From Pseudomonadota bacterium (GTDB taxonomy: Bacteria > Pseudomonadota > Alphaproteobacteria > Rhizobiales > Xanthobacteraceae), in the NCBI GenBank assembly GCA_023442085.1, contig JAEZMT010000284.1:1-9184 (forward strand): a stretch of DNA of 9,184 bases, in the 5' to 3' direction. The position numbers and the translations under genes were made by a program. The notes under the pieces were generated by a model, which saw only the letters and a list, made by a program, of their open reading frames with translations, was not told the DNA's origin and did not search any database. Below, piece after piece: positions 1 through 6,416 of the stretch (positions are counted from its first letter, which is position 1; each line of letters opens with the position of its first letter).

Positions 1-317
1 ACGCCGTGCCAGTGGACGGTGGTGAGGTCTGGCAGGCGGTTCTCGAAATCCACCATCAGCCGCGTGCCCACCGGCGCGCGCAGGGTGAGGAAGGGCGTGC
101 CGTTATAGGCGCAGAAGCCCTTGGTCACCGGCTGGCCCGGGCCGAGCAGCGGCATGTCCATTTCCGCTGCCGAGAGGGCGATCCGGCGCACCGGCGCGGT
201 CTTGGGCAGCGTGTCCACGGAGGCCGGAATGCGGCCGAGGGCGGAGGGGGCGAACCCCGCCGCCCCCGCAGCCGCCGCGCCGGCGAGGAGCGCCCGACGC
301 GATATCATCGCGTCCAT
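1..317 (-). CDS. Tat-exported multicopper oxidase, N-terminal part (runs off the window)
   Basis: This is the 5' part of a gene reading off the left edge; 105 codons are visible. The protein opens with MDAMISRRALLAG followed by an Ala/Gly-rich stretch. This is a twin-arginine signal (S-R-R-x-L-L, residues 6-11), so the enzyme is probably exported folded. After a linker come an N-G-T-P-F-L-T-L-R strand and, at the window edge, H-W-H-G, the first copper-ligand motif of plastocyanin-like domain 1 in multicopper oxidases. The family oxidises metals such as Fe(II) or Cu(I), or phenols, using O2. The start lies 15 nt after the irpA stop, so the two are probably co-transcribed. The ribosome site is poor, and ATG at 308 (residue 4) is an alternative start. 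Beside irpA and an FTR1 permease, a periplasmic ferroxidase role is plausible. That is inference: laccase or CueO-like copper oxidase cannot be excluded without the other three copper motifs. Confidence 0.85.
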   Translation of the reverse strand, partial: MDAMISRRALLAGAAAAGAAGFAPSALGRIPASVDTLPKTAPVRRIALSAAEMDMPLLGPGQPVTKGFCAYNGTPFLTLRAPVGTRLMVDFENRLPDLTTVHWHG

Positions 318-332
318 CCCATGGTCATCGTC

Positions 333-1607
333 TCACTTCTTCGCCGCGTTCTTCGGATCATCGAGGCTCTTGGAGCCTTCCACCTTGATCTGGATCTTGA
401 GAACCGCGACACCGCGCTCGATGGCGTGGGCCTGGGCCACCAGGGCGTCGACGCCGTCCTGGATCAGCTTGGCGCCCTTGGTGTTGCCCTCTTCGAGCAT
501 CTTGTCGTAGGTGATCTCCCCCGAATCCGCCACGTCCTTCAAAGCCTTGAGGGCGGCGAGGGCGGCGTCGGACTTGGCGTCGATCTCGTCGGCGACCTTC
601 GGATCGGCGGCGCGGACGAGGTCGGCGACGGAGGGGCCGGTGACCTTGGCGCCGTCCGGCTTCACGTAAGAGCCATAATAGACGTTGCGGATGCCCACTT
701 CGTCATAATAGTGCGCGTTCTGGGTGTTGTTGGAGAAGCAGTCGTGCGCCTCCTCCGGATCATGGAGGATGAGGCCGAGCTTCATGCGCTCGCCAGCGAG
801 TTCGCCATAGGACAGAGAGCCGATGCCGGTGAAGATGGTGGCGAGGCCCGCCTTGTCGTTCTTCTTGACGAGCGCGGCGCGGGCCTTGCCTTTGGCGCCC
901 CACAGGCCGGTCATCTCGTCGAGATCGGCGATGAGCGTTTCGGTGGCGACCTTGAGATACTGGCCGCGACGGTCGCAATTGCCGTTCGTGCAGTTCTTCA
1001 GGTCATAGTCGGTATAGGGGCGCTGGCCCTGGCTGGGCGTCGCATTGTGCAGGTTCTGCCCCCACAGCAGAAACTCGATGGCGTGCCAGCCGGAGCCCAC
1101 GTTCGCCTCGACGCCGCCGGCCGAGTTCAGCTCATGCAGCAGCTTGGGCGTGATCTTGGTGACATCCACCGTCTTCTTGCCGATGCGGATGGTCTTCGAG
1201 GCGATCACATTGGCGGTGTAGAGCGGGTTTTCGTCCGACTTCTCCCCGTAGCTCTTCTTGTCCACGTAATCGATGAGGCCTTCATCCAGCGGCCAGGCGT
1301 TCACATTGCCTTCCCACTCGTCGACGATCTTGTTGCCGAACCGGAAGGCCTCGGTCTGCTGGTAGTAGACGCGGGCGGCCTTCCAGGCATCGCGTGCCTT
1401 GCCGAGGCTCTCGGCGCTGGGGGCCGCGAGGAAGGCTTCGATGGCCTTCTGCATCTCCTTGGCGGTGGCGGCCGATGTCCCGTAAGACACCTCGGCGAGG
1501 TCGGCGTAATGGACGATCACGTCACGCGGCTTCGGCGCCTGCGCGAGCACGGGGCTCGCGAAGGCTGCGACTGACGCGATGACTGCGCCGAGAAAATGCG
1601 CGCGCAT
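333..1607 (-). CDS. irpA: IrpA-type imelysin family periplasmic protein (iron-regulated protein A)
   Basis: This 424-residue exported protein has a Sec signal peptide (residues 1 to about 22, MRAHFLGAVIASVAAFASPV then LA-QA). The imelysin signature G-W-H-A-I-E-F-L-L-W-G is at residues 173-183, with H175 and E178 forming the conserved HxxE. Other IrpA-like marks are WPLDEGLIDYV (105-115), a Cys pair at 206 and 211 in KNCTNGNC, and an E-E-A-H-D-C-F-S-N-N-T block at 285-295. It has no N-terminal cupredoxin domain, so it is closer to IrpA than to EfeO. Family members are linked to iron, and the HxxE site is thought to bind metal; peptidase activity (M75) is doubtful. The chosen ATG has AAGGAG at 1622-1617, nine bases upstream, and directly starts the signal peptide, so the longer frame to 1730 is rejected. 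It lies upstream of the multicopper oxidase and divergent from the FTR1 permease. The inferred role is to capture or hand over iron in the periplasm. Confidence 0.9.
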   Translation of the reverse strand: MRAHFLGAVIASVAAFASPVLAQAPKPRDVIVHYADLAEVSYGTSAATAKEMQKAIEAFLAAPSAESLGKARDAWKAARVYYQQTEAFRFGNKIVDEWEGNVNAWPLDEGLIDYVDKKSYGEKSDENPLYTANVIASKTIRIGKKTVDVTKITPKLLHELNSAGGVEANVGSGWHAIEFLLWGQNLHNATPSQGQRPYTDYDLKNCTNGNCDRRGQYLKVATETLIADLDEMTGLWGAKGKARAALVKKNDKAGLATIFTGIGSLSYGELAGERMKLGLILHDPEEAHDCFSNNTQNAHYYDEVGIRNVYYGSYVKPDGAKVTGPSVADLVRAADPKVADEIDAKSDAALAALKALKDVADSGEITYDKMLEEGNTKGAKLIQDGVDALVAQAHAIERGVAVLKIQIKVEGSKSLDDPKNAAKK

Positions 1608-1732
1608 CGACCTTCTCTCCTTGAAATTCGCAAATGGGAACCGGCGCCCGGGCAAACCGGAACCGGGGCCTTTGCCCCGTCGGCGCGGAGAGTATGAGTC
1701 GGGCCGGTGGCGGGCAAGCGCTTGAGACAATA

Positions 1733-1747
1733 ATGGAATTGTTCCAT
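1733..1747. promoter_or_regulatory. Perfect inverted repeat ATGGAA-TTG-TTCCAT, candidate iron operator (irpA side)
   Basis: A perfect 6-bp inverted repeat around a 3-bp centre (ATGGAATTGTTCCAT) lies about 126 nt upstream of the irpA start. The GAA-N3-TTC core has the same layout as the iron control element bound by Irr in alphaproteobacteria, usually written TTTAGAA-N3-TTCTAAA. The outer bases match only in part. Its minus-strand core GAACAATTCCA recurs exactly at 1957-1967. The match to a known regulator is inference; the symmetry and the repetition are seen directly. Confidence 0.5.
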
Positions 1748-1953
1748 GTCCAGAGTGCGCGATCTCGACTTTGGCCTTTTAAGTCAAAGCGACGCATCCC
1801 TTAGTAGAAGACGTAACGTAACCCTGTATCCGCCACCTTCCGAACTGGTCCGGTCCGCCGGGCTGGAAACGCTGGACCGGGCAGCATTCAGGCCCATCGC
1901 AGGCGTCTTTCAGCAATTGCCAGCAACGCGTCTCAAGCCGCTTCACCTTTTCA

Positions 1954-1969
1954 TTTGAACAATTCCAAA
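1954..1969. promoter_or_regulatory. Dyad TTTGAA-CAA-TTCCAAA, candidate iron operator (FTR1 side)
   Basis: This imperfect inverted repeat (half sites TTTGAA and TTTGGAA) has the same GAA-CAA-TTC core as the site at 1733-1747, read on the opposite strand. The two sites share the exact 11-mer GAACAATTCCA, and their centres lie 221 bp apart. The flanking TTT/AAA fits the Irr-type element better than the first site does. It sits about 170 nt upstream of the permease start, so it may control that promoter. The regulator itself is not in the window. Confidence 0.5.
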
Positions 1970-2137
1970 GCTCTGCCCTTGCGGTGACAGCGCGCGCCGG
2001 CGGGTGATACGATTTCGTCATACTCCATGGGTTTTCGTCCCGGCGGCGATTTTATCCGAAGGGCGACGGCCTGAGGTCAGCGTTTGTGTCCGCCTATGCG
2101 TCGGCCCCGGCCGTGGGGGACGGAAGGACTTGCCGCG

Positions 2138-3004
2138 ATGATTGCCGCGCTTCTGATCGTTTTCCGCGAGGTGCTCGAGGCCGGTATCGTCACCGGCGTG
2201 GTGCTTGCCGCCTCCGAGGGCATCCGACATCGCGGCCTGTGGATCAGCCTCGGCATCCTGGGCGGCATTGCCGGCTCGGCGGTCCTCGCGCTGTTCGCGG
2301 ACACCATCGCCTCCACCTTCGACGGCTCCGGGCAGGACATCCTGAACGCCGCTATCCTGTCCGTCGCCGTGATCATGCTGGTGTGGACCGTCGTCTGGAT
2401 GGCGAGCCACGGCAAGCACATGGTCATGGAGATGCGGGAGGTCGGCCGCGACGTGAAGGAGGGTCGCAAGCCTCTCGCCGCGCTCGCCATCGTGGTCGGC
2501 ATGGCGGTGCTGCGCGAGGGCGTCGAGATCGTGCTCTTCCTCTATGGCATCGCCAGCACGGGCGGCGATTCACCAGGGGCGATCGCGCTCGGCGGGCTCG
2601 GCGGCCTCGCTGCGGGCGCGGCCGTGTCGCTGCTGCTCTATCGCGGCCTCGTGGCGATCCCGCTCAAGCATCTGTTCAAGGTCACCTCCGTCCTCATCAC
2701 GCTGCTGGCCGCCGGTCTTGCGGCGCAGGTGGTGGGCATCCTGCAGGATGCGGGCTTCATCCAGTCGCTGGCCGACCCGGTGTGGAATTCCAGCTGGCTG
2801 CTGGCGGATGACAGCGCTCTTGGGCGTGTGCTGCGCACGCTCATCGGCTACCGCGCCGAGCCCACGGGCATGCAGGTGATCGCCTATGCCGCGACGGTGG
2901 CGGTCATCGTCGGCCTGTCGGCCATCGTCAACGGCCGCCTGTCTGCCGCCCCGCGCAGCCAGGCCGGCACCGGCCCGGCGGGCGGTCGCATTTCCCGCGC
3001 CTGA
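2138..3004 (+). CDS. FTR1-family high-affinity iron permease (EfeU-like)
   Basis: This is a 288-residue polytopic inner-membrane protein, close to the usual size of EfeU. Both family iron-binding motifs are present: R-E-V-L-E at residues 10-14 in the first helix (LLIVFREVLEAGIVTGVV) and R-E-G-V-E at 126-130 (VLREGVEIVLFLYG). Further hydrophobic helices lie at about 34-55, 70-90, 148-168, 182-203 and 247-264, and the tail is short and polar. FTR1 permeases move iron into the cell, usually after a partner oxidises Fe(II). ATG at 2138 is chosen because it starts exactly at the family's N-terminus and follows GGAAGGA (2122-2128) by nine bases; the in-frame ATG at 2084 would add 18 unrelated residues. 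It is divergent from irpA and the multicopper oxidase, which would be the oxidase partner. No EfeO or EfeB is visible, so I do not name it efeU. Confidence 0.92.
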   Translation: MIAALLIVFREVLEAGIVTGVVLAASEGIRHRGLWISLGILGGIAGSAVLALFADTIASTFDGSGQDILNAAILSVAVIMLVWTVVWMASHGKHMVMEMREVGRDVKEGRKPLAALAIVVGMAVLREGVEIVLFLYGIASTGGDSPGAIALGGLGGLAAGAAVSLLLYRGLVAIPLKHLFKVTSVLITLLAAGLAAQVVGILQDAGFIQSLADPVWNSSWLLADDSALGRVLRTLIGYRAEPTGMQVIAYAATVAVIVGLSAIVNGRLSAAPRSQAGTGPAGGRISRA

Positions 3005-3008
3005 CGGC

Positions 3009-3031
3009 GTGCGGGGCCGCGAGCCCCGCGC
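3009..3031 (+). terminator. GC-rich hairpin after the FTR1 gene, possible terminator
   Basis: GCGGGGC (3011-3017), a 5-nt loop CGCGA and GCCCCGC (3023-3029) form a perfect 7-bp stem, extended by a U-G and a G-C pair. It begins 5 nt after the permease stop. It is followed by a pyrimidine-rich stretch but no true U run, so termination may be weak or Rho-assisted. It separates the iron gene from the molybdate regulator. Confidence 0.4.
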
Positions 3032-3176
3032 CGCATTCTCGTCTCGCGGTCTTCTTCCCCCCGCCCTTGTCGCGCGGCGTTTCCGCCGCCCGCGGCTTCC
3101 GGTATGCTCGCGCCATGGCCAGCCGCCGGACGCGCGGCTCAGGCGGCGCCGTGCGGCACCCGAGGAGAAGCACCCC

Positions 3177-3659
3177 ATGAGCGGCGGAACCGGCGGCAAG
3201 GACGCGCGCAGCAAGGACACCCGCAGCAAGGACGGGCAGGACACCCGCCTGTTCCTGCGCGTGGACTTCGCCGATGGGCGGCGCCTCGGGCCGGGAAAGA
3301 TCAAGCTTCTCGAAGCGATCCGCGAGCACCGCTCCATCCTTGCCGCGGCCAAGGCCATCGGCATGAGCTATCGCCGCGCCTGGCTGCTGGTGGACGAACT
3401 TGATCGGATGTTCGAGCAGCGTGTCATCGTCACCTTCCCCGGCCGTCGTGGCGCGGGCACCGAGGTGACGGCCTTCGGCGAGCGCGTGATCGCGCTCTAT
3501 CGCGCAATGGAGCGGCAGGCGGCCAAGGCCACCAGCGGCGCTCTGGACGAGCTTACGTCCGCCCTTGCGGCGGACTACCACCCGAAATCAAACGCAGAGC
3601 CGGCGGATCCTGAGGCGGATGCGCCGCTGGCCGGCCCGGCCGCGAAGCAGGCGGGCTGA
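3177..3659 (+). CDS. ModE-type winged helix-turn-helix regulator without Mop domains
   Basis: This 160-residue protein has one recognisable domain, the ModE/LysR-like N-terminal DNA-binding domain (about 24-115). It runs from LFLRVDFADGRRLGPGKIKL through the helix-turn-helix SILAAAKAIGMSYRRAWLLV (53-72) to the wing VIVTFPGRRGAGTEVTAFG (83-101). E. coli ModE (about 260 aa) continues into two molybdate-binding Mop domains. Here the chain ends in a disordered Ala/Pro/Glu tail instead, so how it senses molybdate is unclear. The N-terminus carries a charged KD/RSKD repeat. The start is ATG after GAGGAG (3162-3167); the longer frame back to 2886 runs into the permease gene. It faces modC tail to tail, and their ends overlap by 107 nt. 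Regulation of modABC is the obvious inferred job. One-domain ModE proteins are known in other bacteria. Confidence 0.85.
   Translation: MSGGTGGKDARSKDTRSKDGQDTRLFLRVDFADGRRLGPGKIKLLEAIREHRSILAAAKAIGMSYRRAWLLVDELDRMFEQRVIVTFPGRRGAGTEVTAFGERVIALYRAMERQAAKATSGALDELTSALAADYHPKSNAEPADPEADAPLAGPAAKQAG
3207..3233 (+). repeat. 15-bp tandem duplication in the regulator's N-terminus
   Basis: CGCAGCAAGGAC occurs at 3207-3218 and again at 3222-3233, a 15-nt period that encodes RSKDT then RSKDG. It lies in the unstructured charged leader ahead of the DNA-binding domain. It is probably a slippage product with no effect on the fold. Confidence 0.6.
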
Positions 3660-4764
3660 TCTCCGCGCCGGGGGAGTGGAAGCCCATCGGCCGGCTGTCC
3701 ACCGTCACCGCCTTGATCATCGCCCATATCTGCATGCCGGGCTCGAGGCCGAGGCGCAGCACGCTCTCATGCGTCACCAATGAACTGAGGCGGCCGGCCG
3801 AGAGCGCCAGTTCGACCTCCGAGAACGGACCTTCCGCCCGCGTGATGGCGGAGATGGTGCCGGAAATCCGGTTCGTCACCGAGACATCCATGGGCCGCGA
3901 CAAGGACAGCGACACGTCGCGCGCGCGGATACGCGCCCGCGCCGGCGCGCCCACCGGGCGACCCACCAGCGGCACGCGCAATTCCCCGTCCGCGAACGAG
4001 ACGGTGGAGAGGCCGAGGTCCGGATCGTGCGCCGTGACCGTGCACTCGAGGATGGTGCCGATGTCGAAGCGGCCGATCACCGGCAGCAGTTCGGGCCGCG
4101 ACAGCACGTCGGCGAGGGGCCCGCAGGCGATCACCTTGCCGTCGGCCAGCGCCGCAACCGCATCCGCGAGGCGCAGTACCTCCTCGATGGAATGGCTGAC
4201 ATAGAGGATGGGAAAGCTCAATTCGTCCCGCAGCCGCTCCAGATAGGGCAGGATCTCGCCCTTGCGCATCTCATCCAGCGAGGCGAGGGGCTCATCCATC
4301 AAGAGGAGGCGCGGCTGGGACAGCAGCGCGCGGCCGATGGCGATGCGCTGCTTCTCGCCGCCGGACAGGGTGTGCGGCCGGCGCTTCAGGAGGTGGCCGA
4401 CGCCGAGCATCTCCACCACGGCGTCGAACTTGATGGTCAGCGGCCTTTTGGTGCGGCGCTCGCCGTAGCGCAGATTATTCTCGATGGTCATGTGCGGGAA
4501 AAGCCGCGCGTCCTGAAAGACGTACCCGACCGCGCGCTGCTGCATGGGCAAGTTGATGCCCGCCGCCTTGTCGTAAAATACCGTGTCGCCCACGCGGATG
4601 TGTCCTGCATCCGGCGTCAGGGAGCCCGCGACCAGCTGGATCACCGTGGTCTTGCCGCAGCCGGAGCGACCGAACAAAGCGGTGACGCCCGTCTCGGGCG
4701 CCCTGAGGTCCGCCTTCAGGTGAAAGCCGGTGGAGCGGGCGAGGGAGACGTCGATCTCGATCAT
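3553..4764 (-). CDS. modC: Molybdate ABC transporter ATP-binding protein ModC
   Basis: The ATPase of the molybdate importer, 403 residues. ABC motifs appear in order: Walker A GRSGCGKT (32-39), Q-loop in YVFQDARLFP (81-90), signature LSGGE (133-137), Walker B LLLMDEP (153-159) and switch histidine H191. A C-terminal Mop/TOBE-like domain (about 294-355, from SVTNRISGTISAITRAEG to MIKAVTVD) binds oxyanion or gives regulation in this family. E. coli ModC ends near residue 352. Here about 45 further residues, rich in Pro, Gly and Ser, follow, and most of that tail is encoded antisense to the last 107 nt of the ModE-like gene. The ATG overlaps the modB TGA in an ATGA (4761-4764), indicating translational coupling. 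The ABC domain call is certain; molybdate rather than tungstate is the default reading from the operon. Confidence 0.95.
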   Translation of the reverse strand: MIEIDVSLARSTGFHLKADLRAPETGVTALFGRSGCGKTTVIQLVAGSLTPDAGHIRVGDTVFYDKAAGINLPMQQRAVGYVFQDARLFPHMTIENNLRYGERRTKRPLTIKFDAVVEMLGVGHLLKRRPHTLSGGEKQRIAIGRALLSQPRLLLMDEPLASLDEMRKGEILPYLERLRDELSFPILYVSHSIEEVLRLADAVAALADGKVIACGPLADVLSRPELLPVIGRFDIGTILECTVTAHDPDLGLSTVSFADGELRVPLVGRPVGAPARARIRARDVSLSLSRPMDVSVTNRISGTISAITRAEGPFSEVELALSAGRLSSLVTHESVLRLGLEPGMQIWAMIKAVTVDSRPMGFHSPGAEISPPASRPGRPAAHPPQDPPALRLISGGSPPQGRT

Positions 4765-5453
4765 AGCTGGCCCAGTGCAACGCGGATGCGCTTGTCGGCC
4801 ATGTCCGCGAGCATGAGGGAGCCGAGGGCGAGGATGACCGACACCACCGTGAGGCGCAGCGCCATGGCGTCACCGTCCGGCATGTGGGTGGCGCTGTAGA
4901 TGGCGAGCGGGATGGTCCGCGTCTCGCCTTCGATGTTCGAGACGAAGGTGATGGTGGCGCCGAACTCGCCGAGCGCCGAGGCGAGGGAGATGAGGCAGCC
5001 GGAGAGCACGCCGGGCATCATCAGCGGCAGGGTCACGGTGAAGAAGGCGTCGAGCCGGCTCGCGCCCAGCGTGCGCGCCGCCGTCTCGATGCCCTTGTCG
5101 ATGCCGCCGATGGCAAGGCGGATGGCGTTCACCGTGAGCGGGAAGCTCACCACCGCCGCCGCGACCGTGGCGCCCGCGGTGGAGAAGATCAGCGAGATGC
5201 CGAACCACTCGTTCAGATACTGGCCGAGATAGCCGCGGTTGCCGAGGGTGATGAGCAGCAGATAGCCCACCACCACCTTGGGCAGCACGAGCGGTAGATG
5301 GACGATGCCGTCGAAGATGCCCTTGCCGGGAAATTCAAACCGGGCGAGCACCCAGCCAACGAGAATGGCCGGCGGGAGGCTACAGAGGGTGGCCCAGAAG
5401 GCCACCTCCAGGCTCAGCCGCACGGCCGTCCATTCTTCGGGAGTGAGCAACAT
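4761..5453 (-). CDS. modB: Molybdate ABC transporter permease ModB
   Basis: The membrane channel of the molybdate importer, 230 residues, the normal ModB length. Five or six hydrophobic helices are visible (about 14-35, 52-71, 86-110, 143-166, 200-218). The cytoplasmic EAA loop that docks on ModC is at 123-148, E-T-A-A-R-T-L-G-A-S through TLPLMMPG. Other family wording includes HLPLVLPKVVVGYLLL (52-67) and ALGEFGATITFVSNIEGETR (160-179). It overlaps modC by 4 nt. The ribosome site before ATG 5453 is weak (GTTGTTGAG), but no nearer start fits the family N-terminus. It lies 105 nt downstream of modA and is read in the same direction, so one operon is likely. Confidence 0.95.
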   Translation of the reverse strand: MLLTPEEWTAVRLSLEVAFWATLCSLPPAILVGWVLARFEFPGKGIFDGIVHLPLVLPKVVVGYLLLITLGNRGYLGQYLNEWFGISLIFSTAGATVAAAVVSFPLTVNAIRLAIGGIDKGIETAARTLGASRLDAFFTVTLPLMMPGVLSGCLISLASALGEFGATITFVSNIEGETRTIPLAIYSATHMPDGDAMALRLTVVSVILALGSLMLADMADKRIRVALGQL

Positions 5454-5538
5454 CTCAACAACGTCCGCCTGCGAAAAGGCCTCGCCTTGCTGTCGGTCAG
5501 GCTCGGTCTTTTGCCCTGAATAAGCAATTCCCGTTCCG

Positions 5539-5553
5539 CGCCACGCGTTGGCG
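5539..5553 (-). other. Short hairpin in the modA-modB gap
   Basis: CGCCA-CGCGT-TGGCG (plus strand) forms a 5-bp stem 5 nt past the modA stop. No U run follows. It may protect the 3' end of a modA message, or lower modB expression relative to the binding protein, but in DNA this GC-rich it could also be chance. The rest of the 105-nt gap shows nothing else. Confidence 0.25.
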
Positions 5554-5558
5554 GCGTG

Positions 5559-6344
5559 TCAGTTCACCGCGAAGCCGTATTTCTTGAAAATCTCCTTTGC
5601 ATCCGGGCTCTGGATGAAGGCGAAGAAGGATCTGGCGGCGGGCGTGTCCTGGCCTTTCACGAGGGCGAAGGGATAGTCCACCGGCGGATAGCTGTCGGAC
5701 GGGAAGGTGGCGACGATCTTCACGTTCTTGGCGATGGCCGCGTCGGTGGCGTAGACGACGCCATAGGGCACCTCGCCGCGCTCCACCAGCGCCAGCGCCG
5801 CGCGCACGCTCTCGGAGCCGACGATGCGCGGCGCCACCTTGTCCCACAAGCCGAGATTGGTGAAGGCGGTCTTGGCGTAGACGCCCACCGGCACGCTGTC
5901 GGTGAGGCCGGTGGCGATGCGACCGTTGGGGCCAAGCAAAGCGTCGATGTCCAGGCTCTTGGAGATGGTGACGGGCTTCGCCTTGTCGGCGGGCGCCACC
6001 AGCACCAGTTCGTTGCCGAGTAGCTTCACGCGGGTGGCGGGCAGGGTGAGGCCCTTGGCGTCGGTATAGTCCATCCACTTGAGGTCGGCGGAGGTGAAGA
6101 TGTTGGCGGGCGCGCCGGCCTCCATCTGCTTGGCGAGCGAGGAGGAGGCCGCGAAGGAGAATTTGATGGTGTTCTTGCTGCCCTTGGCCTCATAGGCCTT
6201 CGCGATGTCCTGCAAGGCGTTGGTGAGGCTCGCTGCGGCGAACACGGTCACGGTCTCCTGCGCGGCCGCGGGCAGCGGCGCGGCGGCAAAGGCGGAGAAG
6301 ACGAGACCCAGGATCAGGCGGCGGGAGGCAATAAATCCGGACAT
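5559..6344 (-). CDS. modA: Molybdate-binding periplasmic protein ModA
   Basis: The solute receptor of the importer, 261 residues with a Sec signal peptide (about 1-28, ending PLPAAA-Q). The mature protein begins ETVTVFAAASLTNALQDIAK. Ligand-loop wording of ModA is present: AAASL (36-40), FAASSSLAKQ (64-73), D-S-V-P-V-G-V-Y (149-156) and YGVVYATDA (194-202). In E. coli ModA, Ser, Ala, Val and Tyr in these loops hold the oxyanion. I choose ATG 6344 because MSGFIASRRLILG is a normal signal start and GAGGT (6358-6354) lies upstream. The longer frame from 6383 would put a probable operator inside the coding region. GGCAATGGG occurs twice (6345-6353, 6359-6367) around that ribosome site. It is the first gene of modABC. 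Tungstate could also bind. Confidence 0.95.
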   Translation of the reverse strand: MSGFIASRRLILGLVFSAFAAAPLPAAAQETVTVFAAASLTNALQDIAKAYEAKGSKNTIKFSFAASSSLAKQMEAGAPANIFTSADLKWMDYTDAKGLTLPATRVKLLGNELVLVAPADKAKPVTISKSLDIDALLGPNGRIATGLTDSVPVGVYAKTAFTNLGLWDKVAPRIVGSESVRAALALVERGEVPYGVVYATDAAIAKNVKIVATFPSDSYPPVDYPFALVKGQDTPAARSFFAFIQSPDAKEIFKKYGFAVN

Positions 6345-6367
6345 GGCAATGGGACCTCGGCAATGGG

Positions 6368-6394
6368 CCTGTGATATGTCCATCGATATACAGG
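6368..6394. promoter_or_regulatory. TATAT-containing dyad upstream of modA, candidate ModE-type operator
   Basis: On the plus strand, CCTGTGATAT (6368-6377), an 8-bp spacer and ATATACAGG (6386-6394) form an inverted repeat that is perfect except for one extra G in the left arm. ModE operators in other bacteria are dyads built on TATAT half sites, and this one sits 24-50 bp before the modA start, where a repressor would act. The outer bases (CTGT) differ from the E. coli half site, so the assignment is inference. Confidence 0.45.
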
Positions 6395-6411
6395 ATGAGA
6401 CGGCGTGACAA
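6385..6411 (-). promoter_or_regulatory. Possible modA promoter
   Basis: On the minus strand, TTGTCA (6411-6406) and TATATC (6390-6385) resemble -35 and -10 hexamers, but the spacer is a short 15 bp. The -10 would lie inside the dyad at 6368-6394, as expected if a bound regulator blocks transcription. It is suggestive only. Confidence 0.3.
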
Positions 6412-6416
6412 TAGGT

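Larger units (their letters stand above)
1608..2137. promoter_or_regulatory. Divergent control region between irpA and the FTR1 gene
   Basis: These 530 nt lie between two divergent gene starts and contain no convincing gene. The short open frames across them lack family features and good ribosome sites. It is visibly more AT-rich than its surroundings in places, notably 1721-1815 and 1941-1970. It holds two related GAA-N3-TTC dyads (listed separately). A CGGGGC-CTTT-GCCCCG hairpin at 1664-1679 would fall in the irpA leader. On the minus strand a TGGACA hexamer (1752-1747) resembles a -35 element directly abutting the first dyad, but I could not pair it with a good -10. The distances (about 120 nt to irpA and about 170 nt to the permease) allow both promoters to be controlled from here. 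Confidence 0.7.

Noticed and set aside
6..1574. A 522-codon plus-strand open frame opposite irpA and the multicopper oxidase
   Set aside because: It is antisense to two genes with clear signal peptides and motifs; its translation is rich in Gly, Ala, Arg, Val and His with no domain, as is usual for mirror frames in GC-rich DNA.
1767..1789. Overlapping inverted repeats GACTT/AAGTC and CTTTG/CAAAG in the irpA upstream region
   Set aside because: The arms are only 5 bp and have different centres, with no second copy; too weak to call an operator.
2027..2074. A 15-codon frame (MGFRPGGDFIRRATA) ahead of the permease, considered as a leader peptide
   Set aside because: It has no ribosome site and no run of regulatory codons, and a frame this short is expected by chance.
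4027..4899. A 290-codon plus-strand frame opposite modC
   Set aside because: It is antisense to a complete ABC ATPase gene and has no features of its own.
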